DNA of 7,396 nucleotides, from contig NYZY01000048.1 in NCBI GenBank assembly GCA_002687335.1, positions 1 through 7,396 of the forward strand, given 5' to 3'. This document shows, one piece after another, positions 5,898 to 7,396 of the stretch. Position 1 is the stretch's first letter, and each line of letters opens with the position of its first letter. The notes beneath the pieces are model-generated. The model was not told where the DNA came from. It ran no database searches and saw nothing but the letters and a program-made list of their open reading frames with translations. The translations under genes and the position numbers were made by a program. The stretch is from Chloroflexota bacterium (GTDB taxonomy: Bacteria; Chloroflexota; Dehalococcoidia; UBA1151; UBA1328).

Positions 5898-7109
5898 TTA
5901 CATTGCCCCGTGCTGTTTAAACAATTGCGCAAGTAACGCAATCCCCTCGGCGTTTTTTTCTACCGATTCAAATGCAAAACACAATCGTGCGCAATTATTC
6001 CCAATCCGACCAGAAGCATCGGCTTCAAAGTTAGGCCCTGCCACATAACCAACGCCCTGCTCAAACACCTCGTCGCGAATACTCGCGATATCAGATGCTC
6101 CAGGCATTTCAAGCCAAACGTAACAACCGCCCTCCGGAACCGACCAAGTAGCACCGGAGTCGGTAAAATGTTCTTCTAATGCCGAAACCATAGAATTGCA
6201 CTTAGCCTTCAACATCGGATTGAAATTATCTCGGTGTGAATCTAGATCGCTCCTAAGAAAACCTTCAATCGCTACTGATGCGAACTGATTTGGGCCACTG
6301 CCAATCTTGAAGCTAAGCGCCCTTCTCATAAGATCTGGCGCACAGGTAAAGTATCCCAACCTTAATCCAGGTGCCAACAACTTTGAATATGAGGCAACAT
6401 ACACAACGATCCCCGAATCGTCTAAAGCACGGAAAGCTGGCTGAACATCTCCCTGATATCGCAGGTCTACGTAACAATCGTCCTCAAGTATGGGCATGTT
6501 GTGCTTGTGGGCGATTTTAAGAATCGCCTTCCTGCGGTCCGCTGAAAGAGTCGATCCGGTGGGATTCTGATGTTCGGGAATCGTATATAAATATTTTGGT
6601 TTTTCACCATTAGCGACTAATTCCGTGATCTGATCATCTAATGCTTCCGGAATAATCCCACCGTCATCTATTTCTACACCCCTGATATCAGCTCCAAATC
6701 GGCGTAGTTGGTTAGTAGTTCCCATGTAAACGAACTGCTCAGCCAATACAATATCGCCTTCGTTGGTAAGGGCTTGTATAACCAGACCGATTGCTTCACC
6801 CGAACCATTGGTCAACGCTATCTCTTCAGCAGAAACTGTAAAACCACGATCTGCTGCCAACTTACGGGCCGTAAACTCACGCAGTTCTAAGGCTCCTAAT
6901 TGCTGAGGATAGTAGGCCATCTCAGCTAAAACTTTTTCACTGTCTGAATCAACAGCGGTCTGAAGTGCCTGAATCAGGCCGTCCATCGGAAGAGTTTCGG
7001 GTGCTGGGTACGCAACAGCAAAATCGTACTTTGCGTGGGCTACAGGGTTCAGAGGTGTATCTGTCGAGGTCTCTGAGAAAAGAGTGTCGTAACTAAACGT
7101 TTCCACCAT
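5898..7109 (-). CDS. Class I/II PLP-dependent aminotransferase (MocR-domain/LysN-like)
   Basis: This is a fold-type I aminotransferase of the group containing 2-aminoadipate/LysN transaminases and the catalytic half of MocR regulators, here without a helix-turn-helix domain. Visible marks are YYPQQLGALELREFTA (66-81), the cofactor loop TNGSGEAIGL (100-109), the aromatic Y128 stacking region, HQNPTG with N182, EDDCY with D211 and Y213, the Schiff-base K243 in SYSKLLAPGLRLGY with R250, and the substrate-carboxylate arginine R375 in CARLCFAF. The 403-aa length is normal. The start is supported by AGGA 9 bases upstream of the ATG at 7109. It precedes the aldolase on the same strand with a gap of about 114 bases and is divergent from an alcohol dehydrogenase. 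The amino donor could be aromatic, branched-chain or aminoadipate-like; sequence alone does not decide. Confidence 0.88.
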   Translation of the reverse strand: MVETFSYDTLFSETSTDTPLNPVAHAKYDFAVAYPAPETLPMDGLIQALQTAVDSDSEKVLAEMAYYPQQLGALELREFTARKLAADRGFTVSAEEIALTNGSGEAIGLVIQALTNEGDIVLAEQFVYMGTTNQLRRFGADIRGVEIDDGGIIPEALDDQITELVANGEKPKYLYTIPEHQNPTGSTLSADRRKAILKIAHKHNMPILEDDCYVDLRYQGDVQPAFRALDDSGIVVYVASYSKLLAPGLRLGYFTCAPDLMRRALSFKIGSGPNQFASVAIEGFLRSDLDSHRDNFNPMLKAKCNSMVSALEEHFTDSGATWSVPEGGCYVWLEMPGASDIASIRDEVFEQGVGYVAGPNFEADASGRIGNNCARLCFAFESVEKNAEGIALLAQLFKQHGAM

Positions 7110-7118
7110 TTTTTAAGA

Positions 7119-7122
7119 TCCT
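7119..7122 (-). promoter_or_regulatory. Shine-Dalgarno site of the LysN-like aminotransferase
   Basis: On the - strand AGGA is followed by 9 bases and then the ATG at 7109, fixing this start. Confidence 0.55.
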
Positions 7123-7150
7123 AATCAAGGTATTGCCATCGTTGTTTCAT

Positions 7151-7180
7151 ATTATTCGAACGGATGAAGCTTACTGTCGA
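7151..7180 (-). promoter_or_regulatory. Candidate sigma70-type promoter of the LysN-like aminotransferase
   Basis: On the - strand TCGACA (7175-7180) and AATAAT (7151-7156) are separated by 18 bases, each matching its consensus at five of six positions. This is the best promoter match in the window. Transcription would start near 7144, giving a leader of about 35 bases that contains the Shine-Dalgarno. Confidence 0.5.
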
Positions 7181-7217
7181 TCTGAGCGATCCGCAGAATT
7201 AATACGCCACTATAAGC

Positions 7218-7226
7218 TGATATACA
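7218..7226 (+). promoter_or_regulatory. Candidate extended -10 promoter of the alcohol dehydrogenase gene
   Basis: TGATATACA carries the TGN extension directly before a TATACA -10 box. There is no good -35 box 17 bases upstream, which extended -10 promoters can tolerate. A start near 7233 gives a leader of about 60 bases. The weak dyad CAACC-N9-GGTTG (7233-7251) would then sit at the transcript start. Confidence 0.35.
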
Positions 7227-7279
7227 CTGCACCAACCGACAAAATAGGTTGTTAGTTACCGAATTCTCTCATGTTGATT

Positions 7280-7284
7280 AGGAG
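7280..7284 (+). promoter_or_regulatory. Shine-Dalgarno site of the alcohol dehydrogenase gene
   Basis: AGGAG lies 8 bases before the ATG at 7293, a strong match and ideal spacing. An earlier ATG at 7271 is in another frame (TGA overlaps it in the local reading) and has no such site. Confidence 0.65.
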
Positions 7285-7292
7285 ATTTACCC

Positions 7293-7396
7293 ATGCGTGG
7301 ACTGGCGTTTCACGGAAATAGCACTGCTGAGGTCATAAATTTTCCCGATGTCAGCCCTGGTACAGAGCAGGTTTTAATCAAACTTCGTTCTTCCGG
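7293..7396 (+). CDS. Zinc-type (MDR) alcohol dehydrogenase, N-terminus only, cut by the window edge
   Basis: The 34 complete codons read MRGLAFHGNSTAEVINFP, then DVSPGTEQVLIKLRSS, ending in a partial Gly codon. The pattern MRG-x-x-F-x-G, a short strand ending in FPD, then PG-x-x-xVL-x-K-x-x-SSG is the start of the GroES-like domain of medium-chain dehydrogenases, where the catalytic-zinc cysteine (GICGSD-like) normally follows at once and here falls outside the window. Such enzymes oxidise alcohols, polyols or threonine-like substrates with NAD(P). The start is backed by a strong Shine-Dalgarno. It is divergent from the LysN-like aminotransferase. Whether it is zinc-dependent or a quinone-reductase-like member cannot be told from this fragment. 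Confidence 0.75.
   Translation, partial: MRGLAFHGNSTAEVINFPDVSPGTEQVLIKLRSS

Noticed and set aside
5411..6890. Short frames opposite or out of frame with the aldolase and LysN-like aminotransferase
   Set aside because: They are explained as by-products of the two supported genes and have no independent start signals.
1..7396. CRISPR, tRNA, rRNA, insertion sequence, attachment site, toxin-antitoxin or phage genes
   Set aside because: No regularly spaced repeats, cloverleaf-like segments, transposase or integrase motifs or long terminal inverted repeats were seen on either strand.

Overview
The window is a compact stretch of bacterial chromosome with short intergenic gaps and base composition near half G+C by eye. 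It carries seven protein-coding genes, two of them cut by the window edges. I see no rRNA, tRNA, CRISPR array, insertion sequence or phage gene. The mix of a glycolate oxidase subunit, PLP aminotransferases, an M20 amidohydrolase, a divergent short-chain dehydrogenase and a zinc-type alcohol dehydrogenase suggests a free-living aerobic heterotroph, possibly a marine bacterium of the SAR202/Chloroflexota or proteobacterial kind. The taxonomy is a weak guess, because no marker gene is present.

Layout from left to right. (1) The 3' part of glcF, the Fe-S subunit of glycolate oxidase, on the + strand. Its reading frame is open to the left edge, so the first ATG at 23 is internal. (2) An alanine/serine-glyoxylate aminotransferase on the - strand, converging on glcF with 12 bases between the stops. 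(3) A 201-base divergent control region containing a perfect CRP/FNR-like palindrome. (4) A short-chain dehydrogenase on the + strand whose four catalytic positions are all substituted. (5) A convergent M20 amidohydrolase on the - strand. (6) A class I fructose-bisphosphate aldolase on the - strand. (7) A class I/II (MocR/LysN-like) aminotransferase on the - strand. (8) A 183-base divergent control region. (9) The first 34 codons of a zinc-type alcohol dehydrogenase on the + strand.

How the genes may work together. The best-supported link is glycolate to glyoxylate (GlcDEF) followed by glyoxylate to glycine (the aminotransferase), a photorespiration-like salvage route. The SDR shares a control region with the aminotransferase. 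The M20 hydrolase, aldolase and second aminotransferase lie in tandem on the - strand, but each has its own gap of 100 to 180 bases and a plausible promoter, so they need not form one operon. No clear multi-gene defence or secondary-metabolism system is present. The most unusual items are the non-canonical SDR active site and the CRP-like site in the divergent region.
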